DNA of 64,000 nucleotides from Streptomyces olindensis. GTDB lineage: Bacteria > Actinomycetota > Actinomycetes > Streptomycetales > Streptomycetaceae. The translations under genes and the position numbers were made by a program. The first letter of the stretch is position 1, and each line of letters begins with the position of its first letter. The stretch spans positions 181,704 to 245,703 of the forward strand of contig JJOH01000008.1 in assembly GCA_000696115.1 (NCBI GenBank). The letters are read 5' to 3'. This document shows, piece after piece, positions 51,681 through 59,252 of the stretch. Below the pieces are notes generated by a model. It saw nothing but the letters and a program-made list of their open reading frames with translations. It was not told the DNA's origin and did not search any database.

Positions 51681-53329
51681 TGTCGGCAAGCGATTACGAA
51701 TCACGAATCGCTCGGGTGCTTAACGATGCAGACATCTCCATCGTGCGCGTCGAGGAAAGGTCGTTTCCGGGGGAGCGGTGGTTCCTCGTTTGGGTGAACG
51801 AGGACTCGATAGCGGCAGCGCAGAGCTTGGCGGGTTCAATCGAGCAGGAACTGAATTCCATCCACGCTACAGAAAATGAGTCACTCGCAGTCACCTTTCG
51901 ACCGCACCGTCTCGATGTCGAAAAGCCACGGAGTGCCGCACAGAAGAGCGTTCTCGCCTCTTCAAAGGTTGACCAGCTCATCCAATTGCTGGAAGCCCGG
52001 TCACGTACATCCGACGCGCTCCCCAGTCTCAAGTACATGGAGGACCCCAGGGCGAGCCTGGCGGCTATTGGGGCGTCGCGCCATCACCTCGTCTATGGCC
52101 GGCGCGGCGTGGGGAAAACAGCACTGCTTCTTGAGGCTAAACGTCTCGCTGAAAGGGACGGGTATGTAACAACATGGATGAACGCCCACACTCTGCGGCT
52201 AATGGATTCTTCCGCCGCATTCCTTGTGGTCGCGGAAACCGTTTTGACTTCTCTGATCCAGCACGCAGGCACATCTAAAGGGGATTCTTTCGCTCGCCTG
52301 AAGGAAGTCGGCGAAAAGGTGTCAGATCTCCGAACTGCTGGAGGGGATTTGGAGCTAGGTGAAACGATCGCTGAACTGAATAGGGCTCTACGTACAGTAC
52401 TGCGAGCCGGAATCGTCCGCCTTTACCTTTACCTTGACGATTTCTACCTCTTCCCCCTTGCCTCGCAACCGCACCTGCTTGACTGCCTTGCTGGGATGCT
52501 GCGCGACTGTGACGGGTGGCTGAAGGTCGCAAGTATTGAACGCTTGACGCGACCTTTCGAACCGTCCTCGCATATCGGTATTGAGATTCCGCATGACGCG
52601 TCGAAGATCGACCTTGATGTGACTTTGGAGGATCCCGCAGCCACACAGAAATTCTTGGAATCGGTTCTTACTAATTACACGGATACTGTGGGCCTCGCTA
52701 AGCCGTCGAGTATTACTCGAAGCGCGGCGCTTGGCAGGCTGATTCTCGGCTCGGGCGGCGTACCTAGGGACTACTTGAACCTTTTCGCATCTTCAATCGT
52801 CGCAGCCCGATCTCGTACGAATGCACGTGAGATTGGACAAGAAGACGTTGCGGACGCGGCTGGAAAGGCTGCGCGGGGAAAGCTGCGGGATCTGGAGCAG
52901 GATGTTTCCGCTGACAGCACCGATTCTCTGATCTCGGCACTCGAATATATTTCCTCGTACGTCCGAGGAGAAGGGTATACCTACTTTCGGGTTAATGTTG
53001 CCCAAAAATCCCACCCGGCCTACGAGTCTCTTGCCCGTCTTGTCGACCTCCGATTTGCGCACCTGATTCAAGCAACACTCTCGGACCAGCATCGTCAGGG
53101 AGTAAAGTATGAAGCATATATTCTCGACTTGAGTCAATACTCGGACGTGCGCCTGAAGCGAGGATTGCACGTACTTGACCTTGAGGATGGGAAATGGACC
53201 CTTAGGTTGAGCGGGAAGGCTAATACGCTCAAGAAATTGAGGAGCACTCTGTTCAGGGATGAGTTGCGTCGATCACCTGTTTTGGACCTGGAAGCACTTG
53301 AGCGGCATGTGCGGCTGAACACGGCGTGA
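51680..53329 (+). CDS. AAA/STAND-like ATPase coupled to HEPN protein
   Basis: 549 aa. Walker A: GRRGVGKT at residues 140-147 (HHLVYGRRGVGKTALLLEAK). Walker B: YLYLDDFYLFP around 245-256. A sensor-like GGVPRDYLNLFASSIVAARS follows; the C-terminal part (380-549) resembles a winged-helix region. N-terminal 120 residues are unassigned and may sense a signal. Translationally coupled to the HEPN gene, so the two probably form a complex. Lower-GC codon use. The pair fits the general plan of ATPase-effector defence modules, but I do not recognise a named system. Confidence 0.8.
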   Translation: MSASDYESRIARVLNDADISIVRVEERSFPGERWFLVWVNEDSIAAAQSLAGSIEQELNSIHATENESLAVTFRPHRLDVEKPRSAAQKSVLASSKVDQLIQLLEARSRTSDALPSLKYMEDPRASLAAIGASRHHLVYGRRGVGKTALLLEAKRLAERDGYVTTWMNAHTLRLMDSSAAFLVVAETVLTSLIQHAGTSKGDSFARLKEVGEKVSDLRTAGGDLELGETIAELNRALRTVLRAGIVRLYLYLDDFYLFPLASQPHLLDCLAGMLRDCDGWLKVASIERLTRPFEPSSHIGIEIPHDASKIDLDVTLEDPAATQKFLESVLTNYTDTVGLAKPSSITRSAALGRLILGSGGVPRDYLNLFASSIVAARSRTNAREIGQEDVADAAGKAARGKLRDLEQDVSADSTDSLISALEYISSYVRGEGYTYFRVNVAQKSHPAYESLARLVDLRFAHLIQATLSDQHRQGVKYEAYILDLSQYSDVRLKRGLHVLDLEDGKWTLRLSGKANTLKKLRSTLFRDELRRSPVLDLEALERHVRLNTA

Positions 53330-53671
53330 GGTCGGCGTAGCGGCTTTGGGCTGGAGCTGCTTTGGCGCGAGTGATCATGGCCCCGTAAGCTTCCGGCGCG
53401 TCGGGCAGTCTGTGGACCTGCCCGCTAAAGCACGACGTTGGGGCCATGATCTCCGAGGCTCGCGCCAAAGTGGCTGCCTAAAGCCGTGGAGCCGACCGCC
53501 CCAGCCACGACGTACCCCTTCTCTGGCATCACGCGACTCTTTGCTGTCCGCGCGGCACGGACGCCGGCCGGGCTGGAGCGGGGCGGAGACAGGAGCGCAG
53601 GCCCGGCCGGGGGCCGGGCCGCGCGCGGGGAGCGGAGCGAGCCGCCTTGAACCAGTAGAGAAAGTTGTAAC
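53330..53671. repeat. Large imperfect inverted repeat and GC hairpin
   Basis: Arms at 53360-53384 (CTTTGGCGCGAGTGATCATG...) and 53440-53470 are inverted copies with a 6-base insertion; a smaller stem (CGGGCAG/CTGCCCG, 53402-53424) lies between. At 53600-53620 a second perfect stem, GGCCCGGCC-GGG-GGCCGGGCC, is seen. No gene fits. Candidate transfer locus (clt), replication origin or strong terminator of the cargo genes. Confidence 0.55.
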
Positions 53672-54052
53672 TCAGTCTGTGGTGCTGGGCGTGAAGTCGT
53701 ATGCGCAGGCTGGGAGATCAGCGCTCTGGCGGTGGGCCAGCGGTAGGAAGACCACAGGTCGGATCGTCCATGTGATGCGGGTGCTGACGTGGGTCACAGA
53801 GACCGTGCAGGGTTCCATCCGTAAGAGGGCTCGTCGCGTGTCGATGCGGCCGTCGTAGAGCCAGGCCCAGGCTTCGTCGGAGGCGTCCGGGTCGAGTGCT
53901 GGTGAGATGGTGCGCAGGGCGACCGCTACCCATCTGTCAGCCTGCGGTGCTGAGTAGGCGTCGAAGGATGCCCGGAGTGCCGGCCACCCCGTCTCGTCGT
54001 TGACGTCCTGCGTCCAGCACTCGCACCAGAAGCCCCGCTGGGGCTTGTCCAT
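53672..54052 (-). CDS. Hypothetical AICE protein
   Basis: 126 aa: MDKPQRGFWCECWTQDVNDE at the start, then RWVAVALRTISPALDPDASD, a compact alpha/beta sequence with no family known to me. ATG 54052 overlaps the stop of the ATP-binding gene (TGATG), so it is the second gene of a small operon. Confidence 0.65.
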   Translation of the reverse strand: MDKPQRGFWCECWTQDVNDETGWPALRASFDAYSAPQADRWVAVALRTISPALDPDASDEAWAWLYDGRIDTRRALLRMEPCTVSVTHVSTRITWTIRPVVFLPLAHRQSADLPACAYDFTPSTTD

Positions 54053-54477
54053 CAGCACGGGTGTCCTCCCGGCTGGGCGTCCGTGAAGAGTTCGGCGGTG
54101 ACGGTGTAGCCGCTGTGGCTGCCGTGGACGACAACCCGGTGTGCGATGACGCTGACCATGCCCAATCCGCGGCCGTGTACCGCGTCCTCGCTCGGCTGCC
54201 CGACCTTCGGAGCGGTGCCCGTCCCGCCCTCGTCGGTGACCGACAGGGCGACCACCTCGGGGGAGACCGCGAGGGCCAGATGAAAGCTGCCTACTCCGCC
54301 GCTCGCCGTGTGGAGGATCGCGTTCGCGCTCAGCTCGCTCACGATCAGTTCGGCATCGTCGGCCAGGGGAGATCCGCGCAGGATGTCCCGCGTCCAGCGG
54401 CGGGCCCGGCTCACCTCTTCCGGAAAACCTGGGCAAGTGAGTCCCCAGACCCGGGCGGTGCTCGTATACTCGTGCAT
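54052..54477 (-). CDS. RsbW-like ATP-binding protein of AICE
   Basis: 141 aa HATPase_c protein: AELIVSELSANAILHTASGG (N box), LSVTDEGGTG (G1-like) and HGRGLGMVSVIAHRVVVHGS (G2). ATG 54477 with GAAGGAAC in front. Anti-sigma-type kinase relatives are common in AICEs; the target is unknown. The start codon lies inside a KorSA-type operator (54468-54483), so it is probably repressed together with transfer genes. Confidence 0.8.
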   Translation of the reverse strand: MHEYTSTARVWGLTCPGFPEEVSRARRWTRDILRGSPLADDAELIVSELSANAILHTASGGVGSFHLALAVSPEVVALSVTDEGGTGTAPKVGQPSEDAVHGRGLGMVSVIAHRVVVHGSHSGYTVTAELFTDAQPGGHPC

Positions 54478-54483
54478 ACAAGT
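54468..54483 (-). promoter_or_regulatory. KorSA-type operator at ATP-binding gene
   Basis: ACTCGTGCATACAAGT: symmetric ACTCGT and ACAAGT halves with 4 bases between, like the sites at 55888-55903 and others in this element. Confidence 0.55.
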
Positions 54484-54523
54484 TCCTTCGTGCTGGTAGG
54501 CCGCCATGTGCAGCGGGTTCGGG

Positions 54524-54955
54524 CTAGACGAGTTTCACGCCGTCATGGGCGCGGATGGCCGGCGGGGATGCCGCGTCCAATGCGTCCAGGACGCGGATCG
54601 CGTATGCCTCGTCGGCGAGTTCGATGACTTCGTCGCGGGTGGCCCAGCGCAGTGCGCGGGTCTCGTCCCCGGTGGTGGGCGTGCCGTCGGCGGCCTCACA
54701 GCGGAAGACCATGGAGACGATCAGGCCCTTCATGTTCTTGTAGATGCCGGTCAGTGTCGCGGGAAGCGCGATCTTGATGCCGGTTTCTTCGAGAACTTCG
54801 CGCTGGAGGGCCTCGGGGATGGTTTCCTCGCGTTCGAGGATGCCGCCCGGGGGTTCCCAGTGGCCGTTGTCGCGGCGTTTGATCAAGAGGGCGCGGTCCT
54901 GGTCGTCGACGATGACTCCGGCGACGCTCACGGAGTGCGGACGGTCGGTGCTCAC
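54524..54955 (-). CDS. NUDIX hydrolase (Pif-like)
   Basis: 143 aa with a full NUDIX box, GGILEREETIPEALQREVLE plus ETGIKI (GX5EX7REUXEEXGU). GTG 54955 chosen because GAGG precedes it and it avoids the long upstream extension. In pSAM2 the immunity factor Pif is a NUDIX-type protein encoded near korSA and stops redundant transfer between donors; the same place here, divergent from the GntR gene, supports that role. Confidence 0.85.
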   Translation of the reverse strand: MSTDRPHSVSVAGVIVDDQDRALLIKRRDNGHWEPPGGILEREETIPEALQREVLEETGIKIALPATLTGIYKNMKGLIVSMVFRCEAADGTPTTGDETRALRWATRDEVIELADEAYAIRVLDALDAASPPAIRAHDGVKLV

Positions 54956-55010
54956 GTTCCTCTGCCCTCTCGGCTGGCTAGGCTCTCCACCGTAGCAACA
55001 AAGCTCGCCC

Positions 55011-55026
55011 ACTCGTCTAGATACCT
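55011..55026 (+). promoter_or_regulatory. KorSA-type operator before the GntR gene
   Basis: ACTCGTCTAGATACCT, one good half-site of the family, between the divergent NUDIX and GntR genes; likely autoregulation. Confidence 0.5.
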
Positions 55027-55038
55027 AAAGGAGTACAC

Positions 55039-55827
55039 GTGCCCTCTCTTTCCTCCGGCCTCCTCGGCGATCTCGACCCCACGAGCGATCGTGCGGTCTT
55101 CCGGCAGATCGCCGACCAGCTGCGCGAGGCCATCGACCGTGGGCGATTCAAGGAGGGCGAAAAGCTGCCCTCCGAGGCCGAACTTGTCGAGCATTACGGG
55201 GTTTCCCGTATGACGGTTCGAAACTCCTTCTCCGTCCTCCAGGGCGAGGGCCTGGTGCACGCCGAGCACGGCAAGGGCGTCTTCGTGCGACCACGACCGC
55301 CTGTCAGGCGGCTCGCCTCTGACCGGTTCGCCCGGCGCCACCGCGAGCAGGGGAAGTCCGCGTTCATCGTGGAGGCCGACGCCGCCGGCAGTCACCCGCA
55401 GGTGGACAGCCTGGAGGTCAAGGAGGAGAAGGCCAGCCAGGACGTGTCCACCCGGCTCGGGTCCGTGCGGCGAGTGCTCGCCCGGCGTCGCCGGTATCTG
55501 CTGGACGGGCGGCCGGTGGAGTTCGCCACCTCATATCTGCCGCTCGACATCGCGCGCGGTACGCCGATCGCCGAGCCGAACCCCGGGCCCGGTGGCATCT
55601 ACGCCCGGCTTGAGGAGCTGGGGCACCGCCTCGACCACTTCGAGGAAGAGATCCGTGCCCGGATGCCCTCGCCCGACGAGGTGCGCACGCTGCGGCTGGC
55701 CTCCGGCGTGCCGGTCATTCACCTGATCCGCACGGCGTTCGACCAGGAGGGGCGGGCCGTGGAGGTCTGCGACACGGTGATGGCGGCCGACGCGTACGTG
55801 CTGTCGTACCAGCTCCCGGCGACGTGA
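55039..55827 (+). CDS. GntR-family repressor (KorSA-like)
   Basis: 262 aa. GntR winged helix at about 18-85: FRQIADQLREAIDRGRFKEG, KLPSEAELVEHYGVSRMTVR, LVHAEHGKGVFV. UTRA-type effector domain at about 100-255. It is the central repressor in this class of elements: pSAM2 KorSA represses its own gene and the activator pra, thereby keeping the element integrated. GTG start 55039 behind AAAGGAG. Five related operator sequences in the element support its role. Confidence 0.88.
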   Translation: MPSLSSGLLGDLDPTSDRAVFRQIADQLREAIDRGRFKEGEKLPSEAELVEHYGVSRMTVRNSFSVLQGEGLVHAEHGKGVFVRPRPPVRRLASDRFARRHREQGKSAFIVEADAAGSHPQVDSLEVKEEKASQDVSTRLGSVRRVLARRRRYLLDGRPVEFATSYLPLDIARGTPIAEPNPGPGGIYARLEELGHRLDHFEEEIRARMPSPDEVRTLRLASGVPVIHLIRTAFDQEGRAVEVCDTVMAADAYVLSYQLPAT

Positions 55828-55887
55828 GCCCTTGACGGCGGCGGTGCGCGGGGACGCTTCTCCGAACTCGTACACCTTCACAGGCAT

Positions 55888-55903
55888 ACTCGTATAGACG
55901 AGT
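55888..55903 (+). promoter_or_regulatory. KorSA-type operator 1 of the SCO3933/tra promoter
   Basis: ACTCGTATAGACGAGT, the most symmetric member: ACTCGT and ACGAGT around ATAG. About 105 bases before the SCO3933-like start. Confidence 0.65.
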
Positions 55904-55961
55904 GGGCAAGTTGTGTGGCAAGGTGGTTGCCGTTCCCGGGAGATCGGGTTCGAACGCTGCA

Positions 55962-55977
55962 TCTTGTATAGACGAGT
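55962..55977 (+). promoter_or_regulatory. KorSA-type operator 2 of the SCO3933/tra promoter
   Basis: TCTTGTATAGACGAGT, 74 bases (seven turns) after the first site and 15 bases before the start codon. Confidence 0.6.
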
Positions 55978-55992
55978 AGATGGGAAGAAGTC

Positions 55993-56349
55993 TTGCGCAC
56001 CATCCGTGTAGAAACCTCCGCCGCGACGATCCTGCTGACCGAGGCGCCCGAGCCCAAGGTCCGCGACCGGCAGACGGGCGAGATCGCCAAGGACGTCACC
56101 AGCGGAGAGGCACTGATGACGATCGGCGTCGTCTACCTGGAGGACGGCGAGTCGTCGCTGATCAAGGTCACCGTTCCCGAGAGCGGCGTTTCCGAGGGGC
56201 TGACCCTCGGGGCTCCGGTCTCGCTGCCGGGTCTGGTGGCCCGGCCGTGGGAGAGCGTCTTCAACGGGCAGCAGCGGCACGGCATCGCCTACCGTGCCGC
56301 CGCCGTGACTCCGGCCGCGTTCCCGGCCGCCACCGGGGCCGCTGCCTGA
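55993..56349 (+). CDS. SCO3933-family (Pra-like) regulatory protein
   Basis: 118 aa from a TTG start with GGGAAGAAG in front. Sequence: MRTIRVETSAATILLTEAPE, LMTIGVVYLEDGESSLIKVT, PWESVFNGQQRHGIAYRAAA. It matches the SCO3933-type proteins found before traSA in AICEs, labelled replication/integration/excision activator (Pra-like) in some genomes. Stop overlaps the traSA start (TGATG). Under double KorSA-type operators. Confidence 0.8.
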   Translation: MRTIRVETSAATILLTEAPEPKVRDRQTGEIAKDVTSGEALMTIGVVYLEDGESSLIKVTVPESGVSEGLTLGAPVSLPGLVARPWESVFNGQQRHGIAYRAAAVTPAAFPAATGAAA

Positions 56350-57725
56350 TGACCGACCTGACGACGCTCCTGGAGGTGGGTGGTCCTGTCGCCGCACTCG
56401 GCGGCGGGGCCGCCTACGCCCGGGCCAACCACCCCGGGGTGTACTGGTCCACGGTCGGCCTGCCGATATCCACGGCCCGGCTCCTCAGCTCCTACGGATC
56501 GGTCATGGAGGCCTGCGGCCTGACCGTGGCTCCGTCCCGGCTGCGGATGCTGGCCGTCAAGGCCACCACTCGCCGTGAGGTCCGGCCCGTACCGCCGCGT
56601 CGCGGCATCATCCGGCCCACCTCGACCGGGCTGCGGCTCCGGCTCCGGCTCGCTCCGGGACAGGAACCCGCCGACGTCGCCGCCTCGGCCGAACGGCTGC
56701 GGCATGCCTGGGGCGTTCACGCCGTGTACGTGACCACGATCAAGCCCGGTGTGGTTGAGCTGCGGCTGGTCGGCTTCGACGTGCTGCGGCGAGTGCGGAT
56801 GCCTCGCAAGGTGGGCGCCGGGTTCCTTCGGGTACCGGTGGCGCTGCGGGAAGACGCCATGCCCTTCGTGCGCGACTACCGGGCCGTACCCCACCAACTG
56901 ACCCTCGGGGCCACACTGTCGGGCAAGTCCATGTACCTGCGGCACCTGATCGCCGGACTCGCTCCTCAGCCGGTCGCCTTGGTCGGCATCGACTGCAAGC
57001 GCGGTGTGGAGCTGGCGCCGTTCGCTTCCCGGCTTTCCGCGCTGGCGACCGATCCGGAGCAGGCCGCCGAGCTGCTGCCCGTGCTCGTGAAGGAAATGGA
57101 GGACCGCTACGACCTGATCAAGGTCCGGCAGGGCATCGCCCCGGACACCCCGGCCGAAGAGATCACCTCCGACATCTGGGGACTGCCCGAGTCCGAACGC
57201 CCCGTCCCCCTCGTGCTGTTCGTGGACGAGGTGGCTGAACTCTTCCTCGTCGCCACCAGGAAGGACGAGGAACGCCGGGACGAGATGGTCACCCAGCTCA
57301 TTCGCCTCGCCCAACTCGGTCGCGCGGCCGGCATCTACCTGGAGGTCTGCGGCCAGCGCTTCGGCGCCGAGCTGGGCAAGGGGGCCACCATGCTGCGGGC
57401 CCAGTTGACCGGACGCGTCTGCCACCGAGTGAACGACGAAGCCTCCGCGAAGATGGCGCTCGGCGATATCGCCCCCGAGGCGGTCTCGGCTGCCTGTGCC
57501 ATCGCCCCCGAACGCCCCGGCCTGGCCGTCGCGGGTGACACCTCCGGCGGCTGGTCGCGCATCCGCACGCCGTACCTGTCCCTCAGCGATGCGGCGGCGG
57601 CCTGCCGAGAGTCCGCTCACTTGGTGCCGGACGTGCCCGCGCTCAAGCCCTTCCTGCCAGAGGTGGCCGTACGGCCGGTCGAATCTCCGGCCCCGGCCGT
57701 CGAGCCCCGCCCGGCTACCGGCTGA
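56349..57725 (+). CDS. traSA: FtsK/SpoIIIE-like DNA translocase TraSA
   Basis: 458 aa motor that pumps double-stranded element DNA into the recipient. Walker A: GATLSGKS in LTLGATLSGKSMYLRHLIAG; IDCKRGVELAPF; Walker B: LVLFVDEVAELFLVATRKDE; then the arginine-finger-like region AQLGRAAGIYLEVCGQRFGA. N-terminal hydrophobic part is short (about 1-45), and a winged-helix-like C-terminus before a Pro-rich tail. Known relatives form hexamers and recognise 8-bp clt repeats. Translationally coupled to the activator. Confidence 0.9.
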   Translation: MTDLTTLLEVGGPVAALGGGAAYARANHPGVYWSTVGLPISTARLLSSYGSVMEACGLTVAPSRLRMLAVKATTRREVRPVPPRRGIIRPTSTGLRLRLRLAPGQEPADVAASAERLRHAWGVHAVYVTTIKPGVVELRLVGFDVLRRVRMPRKVGAGFLRVPVALREDAMPFVRDYRAVPHQLTLGATLSGKSMYLRHLIAGLAPQPVALVGIDCKRGVELAPFASRLSALATDPEQAAELLPVLVKEMEDRYDLIKVRQGIAPDTPAEEITSDIWGLPESERPVPLVLFVDEVAELFLVATRKDEERRDEMVTQLIRLAQLGRAAGIYLEVCGQRFGAELGKGATMLRAQLTGRVCHRVNDEASAKMALGDIAPEAVSAACAIAPERPGLAVAGDTSGGWSRIRTPYLSLSDAAAACRESAHLVPDVPALKPFLPEVAVRPVESPAPAVEPRPATG

Positions 57726-57808
57726 CCTCCTCCACCAACCCCGGTCGGCGTGACCGCCTCACGCCAAGTCCCTACCCCTCCCATGCCTGAATCCGGAAGG
57801 AGCGCATC

Positions 57809-58474
57809 ATGCGCGCCCAACTGGCCCGTGTTGACGCGGTGCTCATCCAAGCCGTCATCGCCGCCGCGCTGTCCTTCGCCCACCTGCACGACATCGCCTC
57901 GGCGGCCGGGCAGGACGGATGGAAGGCGTGGGCCTACCCGATCAGCGTCGACCTGCTGCTCGTCGCCGCCTGGCGCCGACTGCGGTCCGGGGAAGCCAAA
58001 GCGGCCGGGTGGTGCTGGTTTGTCATCGCTCTCACCGCCTCCCTCGGAGCCAATGTCGCCACCGCCGGACTCCTCGACATGACCCACGTACCGGCCTGGC
58101 TGCGCATCCTCGTGGCGGGCTGGCCAGCGGTCGCCTTCCTCGGCGGCACGCTGCTCGCGCACTCCGCACCGACACCGCTCGACCAGGCCGCCGACACCGC
58201 TAAGGACAACGAGGTCCAGGCGGACGAACCCGAACTCCCTCCCACGCAGCAAGCGCACCTGCCCGTCGAGCAAGCCCCGCACCAGCGACCGGCCACGGAA
58301 CAGGAACCGCCTGAGAATCCCGCCCTGCCCGTCCCCGCCGCCCTGGTCGCCCACGCCCGCAAGGTCGCCGCCGAACACCACACCCGCACCGGAGCACCCA
58401 TCGACACCCCGACCCTCCGCGCCCGCCTCGGCGTGCCCGCACCCATGGCTGAAGCCATCGCCACCCACCTTTGA
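57809..58474 (+). CDS. spdB: DUF2637 spread protein (SpdB)
   Basis: 221 aa: four membrane helices in the first 120 residues (VLIQAVIAAALSFAHLHDIA; AWAYPISVDLLLVAAWRRL; WCWFVIALTASLGANVATAG; LRILVAGWPAVAFLGGTLLA), then a Pro/Gln-rich linker and a small helical end. SpdB proteins aid spread of the element within mycelium, perhaps across septa. ATG 57809 with GGAAGGAG in front. Confidence 0.88.
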   Translation: MRAQLARVDAVLIQAVIAAALSFAHLHDIASAAGQDGWKAWAYPISVDLLLVAAWRRLRSGEAKAAGWCWFVIALTASLGANVATAGLLDMTHVPAWLRILVAGWPAVAFLGGTLLAHSAPTPLDQAADTAKDNEVQADEPELPPTQQAHLPVEQAPHQRPATEQEPPENPALPVPAALVAHARKVAAEHHTRTGAPIDTPTLRARLGVPAPMAEAIATHL

Positions 58475-58485
58475 AGGAGACCTGC

Positions 58486-58677
58486 GTGACCGCCAACCGC
58501 CGCTTCCGCAACGTCGTCCGCATCGGCCCCGTCCGGGTCGGCACGTACTACGACGGCCGGGGCCAGGAGAAGCACACCGCCGCCTGCACCGCCCCGCGCT
58601 GCGGCTTCTCCACCGACTACGACGGCCGCGCCGCCGCCGAGCTGGCCGCCCGCACCCACCGCTGCCCTGTCCGCTGA
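58486..58677 (+). CDS. Small mobile-element transfer protein
   Basis: 63 aa from GTG 58486 (GAAGGAG at 58472). MTANRRFRNVVRIGPVRVGT, then CTAPRCGFSTDY and HRCPVR: two or three Cys and His residues suggest a small zinc site. Common in this place between spdB and spdD in AICEs. Confidence 0.75.
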   Translation: MTANRRFRNVVRIGPVRVGTYYDGRGQEKHTAACTAPRCGFSTDYDGRAAAELAARTHRCPVR

Positions 58678-58692
58678 AAGGACCCTCGCCCC

Positions 58693-58887
58693 GTGACCGT
58701 AAGCCTGCCGCTTGTCGTCATCCTCGGCTTCTTCGCCTGGGGAGCAGTCAGGTTCCTCGGCGTCCGCGTCTGGATCGTCGTCCTGATCGCCCTCTTCGGC
58801 TTCTGGCTCTCCCGCACCTTCCTCGCACCCGCCATCGAGTCCGGCACGCGCTCCGGCGTGACCGTCATAAACGGCTCACACACCTAG
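58693..58887 (+). CDS. Small Spd-type membrane protein
   Basis: 64 aa, two hydrophobic helices (SLPLVVILGFFAWGAVRFLG; VWIVVLIALFGFWLSRTFL). GTG 58693, 15 bases after the former gene. Function presumably in spread. Confidence 0.7.
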   Translation: MTVSLPLVVILGFFAWGAVRFLGVRVWIVVLIALFGFWLSRTFLAPAIESGTRSGVTVINGSHT

Positions 58888-58893
58888 ACGAGT
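58878..58893 (+). promoter_or_regulatory. KorSA-type half-operator before spdD
   Basis: ACACACCTAGACGAGT carries the conserved CTAGACGAGT half, followed by AGATAAGGAG (ribosome site) for the next gene. Confidence 0.45.
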
Positions 58894-58912
58894 AGATAAG
58901 GAGACCTTCGCT

Positions 58913-59158
58913 GTGTTCCTGCCCAAGTACCCCGACAACCCGACGCCGCCGACCGCTCACACCCACGCACCGGTTGATCCGGTGCTCGTGCAGCGCTCGC
59001 TTCCCCGTGTCTCGATCAGTCCCGGCGCGATAGCGGCCGTCGTCGCGGGCGGCGTGGTCCTCACAGCTCTCGTGACGGCCGTCGCCGTCTCGGCCATCTC
59101 CGTTGCCATCGCCGCCGTGGTCCTGCGCTCGCTGCTCCGCGACCACCGCCGCCGCTGA
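58913..59158 (+). CDS. spdD: SpdD-like spread protein
   Basis: 81 aa: hydrophilic Pro-rich N-terminus (MFLPKYPDNPTPPTAHTHAP), then one long membrane segment (ISPGAIAAVVAGGVVLTALV to VVLRSLL) and a basic end. The gene before repSA in this type of element is usually spdD. GTG 58913 behind AAGGAG. Confidence 0.78.
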   Translation: MFLPKYPDNPTPPTAHTHAPVDPVLVQRSLPRVSISPGAIAAVVAGGVVLTALVTAVAVSAISVAIAAVVLRSLLRDHRRR

Positions 59159-59252
59159 TCGGCACTGCACCCCGGGGCGGCACGACACCGCCAAGCATCC
59201 GCCGCCCCGGGGCCTGTCACTCCTGACCAAGCCAGCCAGAAGGAGAGAAGCC

